Positions 9,839-18,378 of a stretch of DNA of 46,248 nucleotides are shown here, piece by piece. The notes beneath the pieces were generated by a model. That model did no database searches. It was not told the origin of the DNA and saw only the letters and a program-made list of their open reading frames with translations. The position numbers and the translations under genes were made by a program. Position 1 is the first letter of the stretch, and each line of letters starts with the position of its first letter. Source of the DNA: Bifidobacterium breve. Lineage in GTDB: Bacteria; Actinomycetota; Acidimicrobiia; Acidimicrobiales; Ilumatobacteraceae. Location: assembly GCA_945862045.1 (NCBI GenBank), contig CAMAWR010000015.1, positions 1-46,248 of the forward strand, in the 5' to 3' direction.

Positions 9839-10134
9839 CCGTGCATCTCACTGAGTTCGTCGAGCCCGATGTTGCGTCGATTGCGATAGATGAGCAGCAC
9901 CATCGCCAAACCAACGCCGACTTCGGCAGCTGCGACAGCGATGACGTACAGGGCAAAAGTGTGACCGTCAGCCGAGCCATTGCGCAGTGCGAATGCAAGC
10001 AGGTTGATGTTCACCGAATTGAGGATGAGTTCAATCGACATGAGCACGAGCACTGCATTTTTGCGGGCGATGACGCCATACACGCCGATACAGAACAGGA
10101 TTGCCCCCAGCAGCAGGAACTGACCGGTCAACAT
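9835..10134 (-). CDS. nuoK: NADH-quinone oxidoreductase subunit K (cluster 1)
   Basis: A 99-residue three-helix subunit of normal length. It carries the two membrane glutamates of NuoK, in MSIELILNSVN and in AVAAAEVGVGL. I start it at the ATG at 10134 (MLTGQFLLLGAIL), which matches the family N-terminus; the same frame stays open further upstream inside nuoJ, but that sequence is not family-like. It starts seven bases after the nuoJ stop and overlaps nuoL by ATGA. Confidence 0.96.
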   Translation of the reverse strand: MLTGQFLLLGAILFCIGVYGVIARKNAVLVLMSIELILNSVNINLLAFALRNGSADGHTFALYVIAVAAAEVGVGLAMVLLIYRNRRNIGLDELSEMHG

Positions 10135-10141
10135 GACGGGT

Positions 10142-10654
10142 TCAGTCCTTGCGGGCCAGCACGATGGCCCCGATGATTGCCGCCAGCAAGACGAACGACA
10201 GTGCCCAGAATGGCAACAGGTACGCCCCGAAGATTTGGTCAGAGATCTCAGGGATACCGATGACCCGTGGGTCGCTCGGCAACTGCTCGTCACCGAATGA
10301 CGAACCGATCGCAATCGCCATCGCGGCGAACAGCAGGCCGGCGACGGGGATACCGAGGCGCCAATACGGGTTGTTCAGATCGCGTTCGGTGCCGATGCGG
10401 GCGCGCGTGAGCATGGTGCCGAACAAGAACAGCACCATCACTGCACCTATATATACGAGCACCTGAGTGACTGCTACGAATTCGGCAGCCAACAACACAT
10501 ACTGGGCGGCGGCACCACTCAGCACCACCACCAGCCACAGGGCAGCGTGCACCACGTTGTGGGTGGTCACTACACGCAGTGCCGCGACGATCATGACCAG
10601 CGCTATGACGGCAAAGCCGATGTTCTGGGCGACAAGAAGCTCAATGGCAATCAC
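10142..10654 (-). CDS. nuoJ: NADH-quinone oxidoreductase subunit J (cluster 1)
   Basis: A 170-residue five-helix subunit. The segment VLVYIGAVMVLFLFGTML contains the conserved tyrosine/glycine helix that undergoes conformational change in complex I. The GTG at 10654 (VIAIELLVAQNIGF) is chosen as the family-like start, four bases after the nuoI stop; the frame remains open to 10723 inside nuoI with non-family sequence. Only a weak purine-rich stretch precedes the GTG, so translational coupling to nuoI is likely. Confidence 0.93.
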   Translation of the reverse strand: MIAIELLVAQNIGFAVIALVMIVAALRVVTTHNVVHAALWLVVVLSGAAAQYVLLAAEFVAVTQVLVYIGAVMVLFLFGTMLTRARIGTERDLNNPYWRLGIPVAGLLFAAMAIAIGSSFGDEQLPSDPRVIGIPEISDQIFGAYLLPFWALSFVLLAAIIGAIVLARKD

Positions 10655-10658
10655 GTGA

Positions 10659-11144
10659 CTACTTCTTTTTCTCGGCGCCAGCTTCAAGTTCTGGTGCCTC
10701 GGGAACGGTTTCCATCCACTCACTCAGCTTCGCTTTGTCGTGCAACAAATCAGCAATACGTGGTTCTGAGTATTCGTATTCGGGGCTCCAAAACAGTGCG
10801 TCGAACGGGCAGACGTCAACACAGATACCGCAATACATACACAGCGCATAGTCGATGTCGAAGCGATCAAGTTTGTTGACCTGGCGTACTTTGCCACCTT
10901 CGCGACGCGGCGGGGCAAGCTCTTTGTGCCCTTCGATGTAGATGCACCAGTCAGGGCACGAGCGAGCACACAACATGCATGAGGTGCAGTTGCCTTCGTG
11001 CAGTGCGATGACACCACGGGAGCGCGTCGGTGGTGCTTCTTTTTCGTGCGGATACTGCACGGTGTTGGCACCTTTGGTGACGGTTTCGAACAACGTGCCG
11101 AGGGTGACACCCAGACCTTTGACCAAACCTGGAACTTTGGGCAT
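10659..11144 (-). CDS. nuoI: NADH-quinone oxidoreductase subunit I, 8Fe-8S (cluster 1)
   Basis: A 161-residue dicluster subunit that passes electrons to NuoB. Two complete [4Fe-4S] motifs: C53, C56, C59, C63 in [13 protein letters not shown] and C102, C105, C108, C112 in [13 protein letters not shown]. The ATG at 11144 directly abuts the nuoH stop, with AAGGTGG just upstream. In the absence of NuoEFG in this cluster, NuoI is the most likely entry point for electrons from an external donor, as in ferredoxin-dependent Ndh/Fpo-like enzymes (inference). The C-terminus is acidic then lysine-rich. Confidence 0.96.
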   Translation of the reverse strand: MPKVPGLVKGLGVTLGTLFETVTKGANTVQYPHEKEAPPTRSRGVIALHEGNCTSCMLCARSCPDWCIYIEGHKELAPPRREGGKVRQVNKLDRFDIDYALCMYCGICVDVCPFDALFWSPEYEYSEPRIADLLHDKAKLSEWMETVPEAPELEAGAEKKK

Positions 11145-12200
11145 TTACATCACCACCTTAAAGATTGACGTGATTGCGATATTGCCCAGCGATACAGGGA
11201 TGAGCACCTTCCAAGCGAAGCGCTGGAGCTGATCCTCGCGGAAGCGTGGCGAACTGAAGCGCACCCACATGATGATGAACACAATAAGCATCATTTTCGT
11301 GAACATGATGATTGGTCCGACGATGTTCATCCAGTTGCTGACCGAGTCGACATCGGTCCAGCCAAACCACGCAAACGGCACTCCCCAACCGCCGAGGAAC
11401 AATACCGAGGTGATTAGGGCGAATACGCCAGCGGTGGCGAACTCACCGATGAAAAACATGAGGAAGCGAAACCCCGAATATTCAGTCATGTAGCCCGACA
11501 CCAATTCGCTTTCAGCAATCGGCATATCGAATGGTGCCTGGGTGAGTTCGGCTTGTATCGCAATCATAAAAATCACGAAGCCGACCAACTGCGTGATGAG
11601 ATACGGGTTGCCGAGACCACTGAAGCCGAATATCTCGCCCGCATTTTGGGCGACCACAATCTGCTGCAAGTTCATTGTTTCTGCCTGAATAATCACACCA
11701 ATGACGGCAAGCACCATCGGCAATTCGTAGGCGATCAACTGACCGGCGGCACGCAAACCACCAAGCAGCGAATACTTGTTGGCACTTGCCCAACCGGCCA
11801 TCAAAATGCCGAGCACCGACAGCGACGAAACTGCTAGTGCATAAAAGACTCCGGCTTCAAAGTTGGTAAACCAGGCATCAGGCCCAAACGGCACCACCGC
11901 GACCAACAAAAAAGTGCTCGCCAGCACCACGATCGGGGCCATTTTGAAGATACGTGGATCGGCACGCTCGGGGACGATGTCTTCTTTCTGCAACCATTTG
12001 CCTACCTCGGCCACCAACTGCAGCGAGCCATACGGGCCTGCTTCCATCGGCCCGAGTCGGCTCTGCATGAACGACATCATCTTGAACAAAAACACATAGA
12101 CGATCGTGCCTGCCGGCAGCAACACTGCGACAATGCCCCCAAGCACCCGCAACAACGATTGGCCCCAGTACGGCACTTCGAGTGCCAACACCTGCATCAT
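11145..12200 (-). CDS. nuoH: NADH-quinone oxidoreductase subunit H (cluster 1), divergent quinone-site loops
   Basis: A 351-residue membrane subunit forming the quinone channel. The TM5 glutamate is present (IAYELPMVLAV, E159), as are the acidic loop DMPIAESELVSGYMTEYSG and KEDIVPE. Two departures from consensus are plain against the second copy in this window. The GPNxxGP loop reads GPMEAGP (residues 50-56), and the PxEAE motif of the quinone funnel reads PIAE, so the first glutamate is isoleucine (I228). Starts ATGATG at 12200, overlapping the nuoD stop. Function as a coupling subunit is likely; specificity may differ. Confidence 0.95.
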   Translation of the reverse strand: MMQVLALEVPYWGQSLLRVLGGIVAVLLPAGTIVYVFLFKMMSFMQSRLGPMEAGPYGSLQLVAEVGKWLQKEDIVPERADPRIFKMAPIVVLASTFLLVAVVPFGPDAWFTNFEAGVFYALAVSSLSVLGILMAGWASANKYSLLGGLRAAGQLIAYELPMVLAVIGVIIQAETMNLQQIVVAQNAGEIFGFSGLGNPYLITQLVGFVIFMIAIQAELTQAPFDMPIAESELVSGYMTEYSGFRFLMFFIGEFATAGVFALITSVLFLGGWGVPFAWFGWTDVDSVSNWMNIVGPIIMFTKMMLIVFIIMWVRFSSPRFREDQLQRFAWKVLIPVSLGNIAITSIFKVVM

Positions 12201-13381
12201 CGGTCGATGTCACCGAGAATGAAATAGAGCGAAGCAAGAATCGTCACGATGTCCGGCACGTACACGCCGCGTAGCGCCCATGGCGCAACCGACATGTTGT
12301 TGAAACTTGCCGAACGAATCTTCACGCGGAACGGCCCGAGCTCACCACGTGACACGACATAGTAGCCCATCTCGCCGAGTGGGTTTTCAGTCGACACCCA
12401 TGCTTCGCCTTCCGGCACCTTGATGATCTTGGGGACCTTGGCCATGATTGGGCCACTCGGAATGGTGTCAAGCAACTGATCGACGATTTTGGTCGATTCA
12501 CGCGTTTCTTGCAAACGCACCCAACAACGGGCGTAACTGTCACCGTCGGGGTGCGTCCATACTTTCCAATCGGCTTTGTTCCAGGCCATCGGCAACGACT
12601 GGTCGCGACGCAAATCCCAATCCACACCACTGGCCCGCAGGTTGGCACCCGACAAGCCGTACTGCAACGCGACATCTCGTGGAATCACACCGATGCCACG
12701 CATGCGGGCCTGGAATATTTCGTTTCCGAACAACAAGTCATCAATCTGGTCGCAAAACTTTCGTAGTTTTTTCATGACTGCCTTGGTTTCGGCGATCCAA
12801 CCCTTGGGCAGGTCGTCTTTCAATCCGCCGATGCGGTCGAAGTTCGGATGAAAGCGACCACCGGTGGCACCCTCAATCAGGTTGAGCACGTATTCGCGAT
12901 CACGGAATGCAAAAAAGACAGGCGTGATGGCACCCATCTGCACACCGAGATCACCAAGAAACAGCGACACGTTCGCGATGCGGGACAACTCGAACAAAAT
13001 CGTGCGAATGTGTTGTGAGCGGGCCGGCGCTTCGACACCCATCAACTTTTCGGCCGCCAAGATGAACGGCACTTCGTTGGCAAAGCTGCCCAGCCAGTCG
13101 ATGCGGTTGACCAGTGAAGTCACTTGCGGATAGGTGCGAACCTCGGCAAGTTTTTCGTATCCGCGGTGCATGTAGCCGCACGATGGCTCGGCCCACACCA
13201 CTTGTTCGCCGTCGAGACGCGCGATGATACGCAATGTGCCGTGCGTGGCTGGGTGCTGCGGCCCAATGTTGAGGGTCATCCCCTCAGTTTCCAACTCCAC
13301 ATTCAGTCGCGAGTCGGCCGCCTGGCTGGCGATGTACGCCAAACGCTGACGGTCCCCCAAGAGGCGATCGGTGAGGCTCAT
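12197..13381 (-). CDS. nuoD: NADH-quinone oxidoreductase subunit D (cluster 1), Tyr-to-Trp at the quinone headgroup site
   Basis: A 394-residue 49-kDa-type subunit holding the quinone headgroup near cluster N2. GPQHPATHG includes the conserved histidine (H47), followed by GYMHRGYEKLAE. The headgroup-binding tyrosine, 49 residues after that histidine in Thermus Nqo4 (His38/Tyr87), is tryptophan here: NRIDWLGSFANE, W96, codon TGG at 13094-13096. NuoD of cluster 2 keeps tyrosine. No Ni-binding cysteines are present, so it is not a hydrogenase large subunit. It overlaps nuoC by ATGA at its start and nuoH at its end. Confidence 0.96.
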   Translation of the reverse strand: MSLTDRLLGDRQRLAYIASQAADSRLNVELETEGMTLNIGPQHPATHGTLRIIARLDGEQVVWAEPSCGYMHRGYEKLAEVRTYPQVTSLVNRIDWLGSFANEVPFILAAEKLMGVEAPARSQHIRTILFELSRIANVSLFLGDLGVQMGAITPVFFAFRDREYVLNLIEGATGGRFHPNFDRIGGLKDDLPKGWIAETKAVMKKLRKFCDQIDDLLFGNEIFQARMRGIGVIPRDVALQYGLSGANLRASGVDWDLRRDQSLPMAWNKADWKVWTHPDGDSYARCWVRLQETRESTKIVDQLLDTIPSGPIMAKVPKIIKVPEGEAWVSTENPLGEMGYYVVSRGELGPFRVKIRSASFNNMSVAPWALRGVYVPDIVTILASLYFILGDIDR

Positions 13382-14058
13382 GCTTCGTCGGCACTTTCTT
13401 CGACGCCACCACCGGGCAGTGGCTCAACATCCACAATGCCCGGCCACGGCTTGATCATGCGCGCCAAGAGCGGGAAGTCTTTACGTAACGGATGACCCTC
13501 GAAATCCATCGGCAGATACATATTGCGCAGGTCGGGGTGACCGTCAAATCCGATACCAAACATCTCATGAGTTTCGCGTTCATGCCAATTTGCGCCGGCA
13601 TACACATCATGAATGGATTCGAGAACTGGTTGTGCATCATCAACATCCACTTTGATAAACACTCCAACATGGGTTGCGGGGTTCACCACGCGCGCAAACA
13701 CCTGCATTCGGGTGCCACCACCGGCATAACCCGAGCGAATGGTCGTATCCCGCACTGGCGCAGGCTCGGTAGGGTCGTCCTCACCGCGACCGAATGGTGA
13801 CGGCATCCAATCAATGGCGGACAAAAAGCAGAAGTAATGAAAGCCAAGCGTGTCGCGCAGCGTGCGCATGGATGACTTCCACGCATCCGTACGAACCCGC
13901 AACCACAGGTCATCAGCAGGTCGCAAATGGGAGGCAGCAAGTCGGTCGCCAAGTGCAGCAGTAATTTCTGCCAGCAGCGACTCGCGCGCGACGTCGGTGA
14001 TTACTTCAGGTGCCGACGACAACGGGTTTTCCTTTTCGTTCAGCGGCAGCACTGGCAT
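13378..14058 (-). CDS. nuoC: NADH-quinone oxidoreductase subunit C (cluster 1)
   Basis: About 226 residues. The C-terminal half has the NuoC signature [24 protein letters not shown] and [11 protein letters not shown]; the N-terminal half has [12 protein letters not shown], followed by a loop rich in charged and proline residues (about 100-125) that is longer than usual. The subunit links NuoB, NuoD and NuoI in the peripheral arm. The start is uncertain: I use the ATG at 14058, which overlaps nuoB by about 50 bases; a TTG at 14037 preceded by AAAGGA is an alternative giving a shorter protein. Confidence 0.92.
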   Translation of the reverse strand: MPVLPLNEKENPLSSAPEVITDVARESLLAEITAALGDRLAASHLRPADDLWLRVRTDAWKSSMRTLRDTLGFHYFCFLSAIDWMPSPFGRGEDDPTEPAPVRDTTIRSGYAGGGTRMQVFARVVNPATHVGVFIKVDVDDAQPVLESIHDVYAGANWHERETHEMFGIGFDGHPDLRNMYLPMDFEGHPLRKDFPLLARMIKPWPGIVDVEPLPGGGVEESADEA

Positions 14059-14557
14059 CAAGCGAACGGGTGCCTTCACCGCGCCAACGCGCACCCATGT
14101 CTTCGTTCTTGATGCGCTCTTGCAGCAGCACGATGCCTTCGAGCAATGCCTCAGGGCGCGGTGGGCAACCGGGCACATAGACATCAACCGGAATAATCTG
14201 ATCAACGCCTTTGGTCACCGAATACGAATCCCAATATGGGCCGCCACAATTTGCACAACTTCCCATGCTGATCACATATTTGGGCTCGGGCATCTGCTCG
14301 TACAAACGTTTGATGGCTGGCGCCATCTTGTCGGTGACTGTTCCCGAGATGACCACAAGGTCGGCTTGGCGCGGGCTGGCCGGCAATGGAATGACACCGA
14401 GTCGCATCACGTCGTAACGAGGCGACCCGAAGGCAGCACCCATTTCAATCGCACAACACGCCAAACCCCACTGATACACCCACATGCTGTACGAGCGACC
14501 CATGTTGAACAGCGTCGACAAAGAACGAGGCATCCGACCACGCTCGACTAAACCCAT
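14006..14557 (-). CDS. nuoB: NADH-quinone oxidoreductase subunit B (cluster 1)
   Basis: A 183-residue subunit carrying the terminal [4Fe-4S] cluster N2. All four ligands are present: tandem C34-C35 in [10 protein letters not shown]101 in MGSCANCGG and C131 in VPGCPPRPE. The ANCGG context is less common than the CASSGG of cluster 2 and contributes an extra cysteine (C104). The ATG at 14557 is preceded by AAAGGAG (14565-14571) lying inside the end of nuoA, and the two genes overlap by 10 bases. The C-terminus extends about 35 residues past the core with a basic, glycine-rich tail. Confidence 0.96.
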   Translation of the reverse strand: MGLVERGRMPRSLSTLFNMGRSYSMWVYQWGLACCAIEMGAAFGSPRYDVMRLGVIPLPASPRQADLVVISGTVTDKMAPAIKRLYEQMPEPKYVISMGSCANCGGPYWDSYSVTKGVDQIIPVDVYVPGCPPRPEALLEGIVLLQERIKNEDMGARWRGEGTRSLDASAAAERKGKPVVVGT

Positions 14558-14922
14558 CGCAAGACTCCTTTACGCCACGCATACACGAGGCCGAGTAGTA
14601 GCACGCCGATAAACAGGCCCATTTCAGCCAAACCAAATGCACCATAACGCTCAAGTTGTGTCGCCCACGGAAAGATAAACACGGCCTCGACATCGAACAC
14701 CACGAAGAGCAGGGCAAAGATGTAGTAGCGCACCTGGCTCTGCGACCAGCCTTCACCGACGGGGTCGACACCGCTTTCATAGGTAAGGAGTTTTTCGCGG
14801 GTCGGACGGGAGGGGCGAATGAGCGACGACACCCACAAGAGGAGCCCGGCGAGCAGCACCGCCGCCAAACCAAACCAGGCGACGGTGAGGTACGACCGCA
14901 GGAACTCCGACATACCAGACAT
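14548..14922 (-). CDS. nuoA: NADH-quinone oxidoreductase subunit A (cluster 1)
   Basis: A 124-residue three-helix subunit. The core [18 protein letters not shown] carries the conserved Asp and Glu of TM2. The loop cysteine of the usual YECG motif is serine here (YESG, S50), while cluster 2 keeps cysteine. I start at the ATG at 14922 ([14 protein letters not shown]), 13 bases after the amidotransferase stop; the ATG at 14913 is equally possible. The open frame runs much further upstream inside the amidotransferase gene but is not family-like. No clear ribosome site is visible, so coupling to the upstream gene is likely. Confidence 0.93.
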   Translation of the reverse strand: MSGMSEFLRSYLTVAWFGLAAVLLAGLLLWVSSLIRPSRPTREKLLTYESGVDPVGEGWSQSQVRYYIFALLFVVFDVEAVFIFPWATQLERYGAFGLAEMGLFIGVLLLGLVYAWRKGVLRWV

Positions 14923-14935
14923 CAGGAGAAAACTA

Positions 14936-15607
14936 CTACGCAGCCACTTCTGCCAGAAACCAGTCGACGAGTTGGGCTGTGGCAGATGCCCGATGGGCCA
15001 CCTGTTCCCCCGACATTTCACAAAGGTGCTTGGCGTCAATGCCGAGTTTGGCGAGTTCTGTGGTGCCCATGCCCGTGCTCCAGCGCGTGATGATGTCCAG
15101 CGTGGCCTCTGGGTGAAATTGGGTGCCAAAGAGCCGCTTGCCCAACATCGCCTGCGGGCCGACATCGTTGATCGCCACGGCCTTCAAACTGTGTGGCACG
15201 GTGAACACGTCGTAGTGCCACTGCAGCCAGCTGCCACCGAGCAGGTCGGGGTATGCCGTGCTCGACACATCATGCCAGCCAACCTCTGGTGTTTGTGATC
15301 GCGTGACGCTGCCACCAAGTGCATGTGAGATGAGTTGTGCGCCATAACAGATGGCAAAAATTGGCACACCTCGTTTCATTGCGTTATGTACCAAGTCAAC
15401 TTCGGCAGCAACTTCTTTTTCGTTATTTTCCCAGTACACCGACCATTCTGAACCGAGTAGCACGATGAGATCCACACCAGCGAGTGTCTTCCACTCGCGC
15501 GGATACTCACGCTCGTTGCGCTGAAATGTGAAGCCCACGTCGCTCAGTCGCGAACCAACCAGACCTGGGTCTGCATCTTCACGGTTGCCAACAATGAGTG
15601 CACGCAC
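14936..15607 (-). CDS. Class I glutamine amidotransferase (GMP-synthase-type GATase domain)
   Basis: A 223-residue stand-alone triad glutamine amidotransferase. It has the nucleophile elbow FAICYGAQLI (cysteine about 87), an oxyanion-type VLLGSEWSVY segment and the His/Glu pair in TQFHPEATL (about 165 and 167). Related single-domain proteins are usually annotated as GMP synthase-like; the amide acceptor is unknown. It is the first gene of the nuo cluster 1 operon, 13 bases from nuoA. The start is uncertain: GTG at 15607 gives the family-like VRALIVGNRED opening, whereas GTG at 15658 would run into the divergent ilvA. Confidence 0.85.
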   Translation of the reverse strand: MRALIVGNREDADPGLVGSRLSDVGFTFQRNEREYPREWKTLAGVDLIVLLGSEWSVYWENNEKEVAAEVDLVHNAMKRGVPIFAICYGAQLISHALGGSVTRSQTPEVGWHDVSSTAYPDLLGGSWLQWHYDVFTVPHSLKAVAINDVGPQAMLGKRLFGTQFHPEATLDIITRWSTGMGTTELAKLGIDAKHLCEMSGEQVAHRASATAQLVDWFLAEVAA

Positions 15608-15636
15608 AGCGATACCGTAGTAGTTACATGGGTCGT

Positions 15637-16848
15637 ATGAGTGCAGTTGATATTTCACTGGAAGATGTGCGTCGAATTGGCGAACGTGATCGCCGTATCG
15701 TCACCCACACCCCTGTTGCGCCGTCTGCCCACCTGAGTGCACGTTACGGGGGCTCGGTGGTCTTGAAGGCAGAAAACCTGCAACGTACCGGAGCCTTCAA
15801 GATTCGTGGCGCGATGAACAAACTTGCATCACTCGGGGAAAGTGCCCGCAAAGGAGTGGTTGCAGGCAGCGCTGGCAACCACGCCGCAGCACTTGCATTT
15901 GCGGCCCGACAATTTGGTGTGCCGTGTGAAATTTATGTTCCTGCTGGCGCCTCACTGGCAAAAATATCTGCATGTCGTGGTTATGGCGGAACGGTGCACG
16001 AAGGTGGCGAGAGCCTTGACATCGCAGTGGTCCTCGCTCAAGCCCGCGCCGACGAATCGGGCATGGTGTTTTGTCATCCATACGACGACCCAGTCGTTGT
16101 CGCTGGTCAGGCCACCCTCGGAATCGAACTCATCGACGACATTCCCGACCTTGCCCAAGTCATCGTGCCACTCGGCGGTGGTGGCTTGCTGAGTGGTGTC
16201 GCACTTACGGTGAAACAATTCAATCCGGCGATCAAGGTAATCGGTGTGCAAATCTCGTCATGTGCTCCGTATATATACGGCAAGGCACCAGAGGGTCCCG
16301 TGCTCACACTCGCTGACGGCATCGCGGTGAAAATTCCTGGTGATGTCACTGCACCACTGATTGAAAAATGGGTCGATGAGATTGTTGACGTTGATGAGGA
16401 CAGCGTTGCTGACGCCATGATGCTGCTTCTGGAGCGCTCGAAGTTTTTTGTGGAAGGTGGCGGTGCAGTCGGGGTATCGGCACTCATTGCTGGTCGGGTG
16501 AAGCCTGCCGAGCGTGGTTCAACCTGTGTGGTGTTGTCGGGTGGTAACGCCGACCTTGGATTATTGACGGGGCTCGTGCGGCGTCACGAGACAAATCGTG
16601 GCAAGCGTTTGATTGTTTTTGTACGAATCAGTGACCGACCAGGTGGGCTGGCTCGGCTACTCACATTCTTCGCCCAACATGGCGCCAATCTGATCGAAGT
16701 CGAACACGTGCGCGAAGGTGTCGATTTGCACGTGCGCGAAACTGGCGTGCAGGTGGTGCTTGAAGTGCGCGGCCGTGACCACACCGCAACACTGATTGCC
16801 GGCGCCAAAGCTGAGGGGTACGAAATCTCCGAAGTCACTGGGCGCTAA
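15637..16848 (+). CDS. ilvA: Threonine ammonia-lyase with C-terminal ACT domain
   Basis: A 403-residue PLP enzyme converting threonine to 2-oxobutanoate, the first step to isoleucine. It has the PLP lysine in RTGAFKIRGA (about residue 55), GSAGNHAAALAFA, the phosphate-binding VPLGGGGLLSG and the C-terminal SGGNADLGLL. Residues from about 327 form a single ACT-like regulatory domain (LIVFVRISDRPGGLARLLTF), matching the shorter TdcB/ilvA type rather than the two-ACT biosynthetic form. Catabolic and biosynthetic roles cannot be separated here. The ATG at 15637 is used; the ATG at 15628 is also in frame. It diverges from the amidotransferase with about 29 bases between starts. Confidence 0.95.
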   Translation: MSAVDISLEDVRRIGERDRRIVTHTPVAPSAHLSARYGGSVVLKAENLQRTGAFKIRGAMNKLASLGESARKGVVAGSAGNHAAALAFAARQFGVPCEIYVPAGASLAKISACRGYGGTVHEGGESLDIAVVLAQARADESGMVFCHPYDDPVVVAGQATLGIELIDDIPDLAQVIVPLGGGGLLSGVALTVKQFNPAIKVIGVQISSCAPYIYGKAPEGPVLTLADGIAVKIPGDVTAPLIEKWVDEIVDVDEDSVADAMMLLLERSKFFVEGGGAVGVSALIAGRVKPAERGSTCVVLSGGNADLGLLTGLVRRHETNRGKRLIVFVRISDRPGGLARLLTFFAQHGANLIEVEHVREGVDLHVRETGVQVVLEVRGRDHTATLIAGAKAEGYEISEVTGR

Positions 16849-16869
16849 TCCCCACACTAATCTTACGAG

Positions 16870-18339
16870 ATGACTAGCAAATCGAATCACGGCTCACTTT
16901 TTGACTGCATATTTCTTGGGTTTTCTCCACTGCATACCAACGGGCATCTTCGCTGGACGCGAATACTGGTGTTGTATTGCATCTCGCATGGCTTTTTGGT
17001 GTTTTCCTGGAATGCGCTGTACTGGGACGACTGGATGGTCTACGCCACGGGTTCTGAGGGCGTTAAGTCGTACTTTGCTGAATGCACCCGCTGCAGTTTG
17101 CCAGGGAGAGCAACCATCGAAGCGACTCTCATCGCACCAGGCCCATGGTTGATGCGGGTCCTCACATTCTTGTACTTTCCGCTGATTGCGATCTTGCTCG
17201 CTGCATTCCTGCGGCGCACTCGTTGGCTACGAAATAGAGAAACTAGCTATATCACCCTGCTAGTGCTGTTCATGCCGGCATACGGAGCACGAATCTCCCA
17301 CATTGATTACCAATACTCTTTCTCGCTCCTACTTTTTGTGTTGGGTGCGTGGATGACCCTCAGCCCGCACATGCTGATACGAATTTGTGCATTGTTTCCA
17401 ATATTTTGGAGTATGTTCGTGGCTTCTCTACAGGTATTTGTAGTCGTGTTAATCGCCGTCTTGGGAGTAAGGCTGGTTCGCCGTGAACTTCAGAGATCTG
17501 CCGACCGACTAGTGACACTCGGTGCTCTTTGTGTATTCCCAATCGTGCACCGATATCTCTTTCCAGTGTTGTTTCCGTCTTACGTAGTTACTGATGGCTA
17601 CAACACCATTCAGGTGGCATTCCTTCTCCGCGCAGTTGTCTTTACGTCGCTACTGCTGATTCCCCTGATGATTTTAGGACTCAAATTGCAGAGAGAAAAA
17701 GCTATGAGCCGTGAATTCGTGTTGCTTTCAATTGGTTTTGCCGTCCTTGGCGCTGGCACATTCCCATATCTAGCAGTTGGACACTTTGCGAATCTCTCTG
17801 ATTGGATTCTGCCGTTTCTACCTGACGAGTCAGACTGGAACTCACGACACCAATTACTGCAGCCTTTCGGTATTGCGCTTATACTTCTTGCAGCAGCCAA
17901 GATGCTCCGAAAACGAAAACAAGCATTTCTTTTTGCGATAATAAGCATTTCAGTTGTCTTAAATATCGCGACATATTCTGGCTACTACCTCGATTGGATG
18001 AAACAGCGAGAGTTCATCACGGAGATGAGTGAATCAAGAGAGCTGCTTCTTGACACTAAGTCAATGGTTTTGGTAGACGAGGCACTTCGATTTAACGCAC
18101 GTGGTCGTGGCGTGCGGCCCTACGAGTGGACCGCCATGGTTAATCGCGCAACAGATTTAAATATCACCGTTGATGGAAACAGCTTGCAATTTTGTCGAGA
18201 ATACTCGCCGTCTCATCTGGTGACAGTCTCAGCATCGCAAGGACGCTTGCGTTCATTGATCAGCGGTCGAATCGGAGTTTCTGTTAATTTGAAAAAAATT
18301 GAGACCTGTTCTTCTTTGCCGTTGGCCTCAAATGACTGA
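16870..18339 (+). CDS. Polytopic membrane protein of unknown function (GT-C-like features)
   Basis: A 489-residue protein that I do not recognise. It has about ten hydrophobic segments between residues 30 and 390, then a soluble tail of about 95 residues. Just after the first helix it carries YWDDWMVY, an acidic pair in the first extracytoplasmic loop such as GT-C glycosyltransferases use for catalysis. That similarity is suggestive only. The DNA is clearly poorer in G and C than the flanking genes, and the next gene is another large membrane protein of the same character. It starts 21 bases after ilvA with no obvious Shine-Dalgarno. The pair may act in envelope glycan assembly or may be transferred cargo. 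Confidence 0.75.
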   Translation: MTSKSNHGSLFDCIFLGFSPLHTNGHLRWTRILVLYCISHGFLVFSWNALYWDDWMVYATGSEGVKSYFAECTRCSLPGRATIEATLIAPGPWLMRVLTFLYFPLIAILLAAFLRRTRWLRNRETSYITLLVLFMPAYGARISHIDYQYSFSLLLFVLGAWMTLSPHMLIRICALFPIFWSMFVASLQVFVVVLIAVLGVRLVRRELQRSADRLVTLGALCVFPIVHRYLFPVLFPSYVVTDGYNTIQVAFLLRAVVFTSLLLIPLMILGLKLQREKAMSREFVLLSIGFAVLGAGTFPYLAVGHFANLSDWILPFLPDESDWNSRHQLLQPFGIALILLAAAKMLRKRKQAFLFAIISISVVLNIATYSGYYLDWMKQREFITEMSESRELLLDTKSMVLVDEALRFNARGRGVRPYEWTAMVNRATDLNITVDGNSLQFCREYSPSHLVTVSASQGRLRSLISGRIGVSVNLKKIETCSSLPLASND

Positions 18340-18378
18340 CACGAGCCCCTGCTCTGGGATTGGTCTAAGTTATCTCCA

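Noticed and set aside
12197-13381. Possibility that cluster 1 is a membrane-bound hydrogenase and not complex I
   Set aside because: NuoD lacks the paired CxxC nickel ligands of hydrogenase large subunits, and NuoA, J and K and three antiporter-like subunits are all present.
13850-14551. Long plus-strand frame opposite nuoC and nuoB
   Set aside because: Both minus-strand genes are complete and conserved; the plus frame is a composition shadow.
3474-15607. Degenerate nuoE, F or G remnants beside cluster 1
   Set aside because: I looked for the NuoF GRGGAGFP and NuoE/G cysteine motifs; the space is fully occupied by other intact genes.
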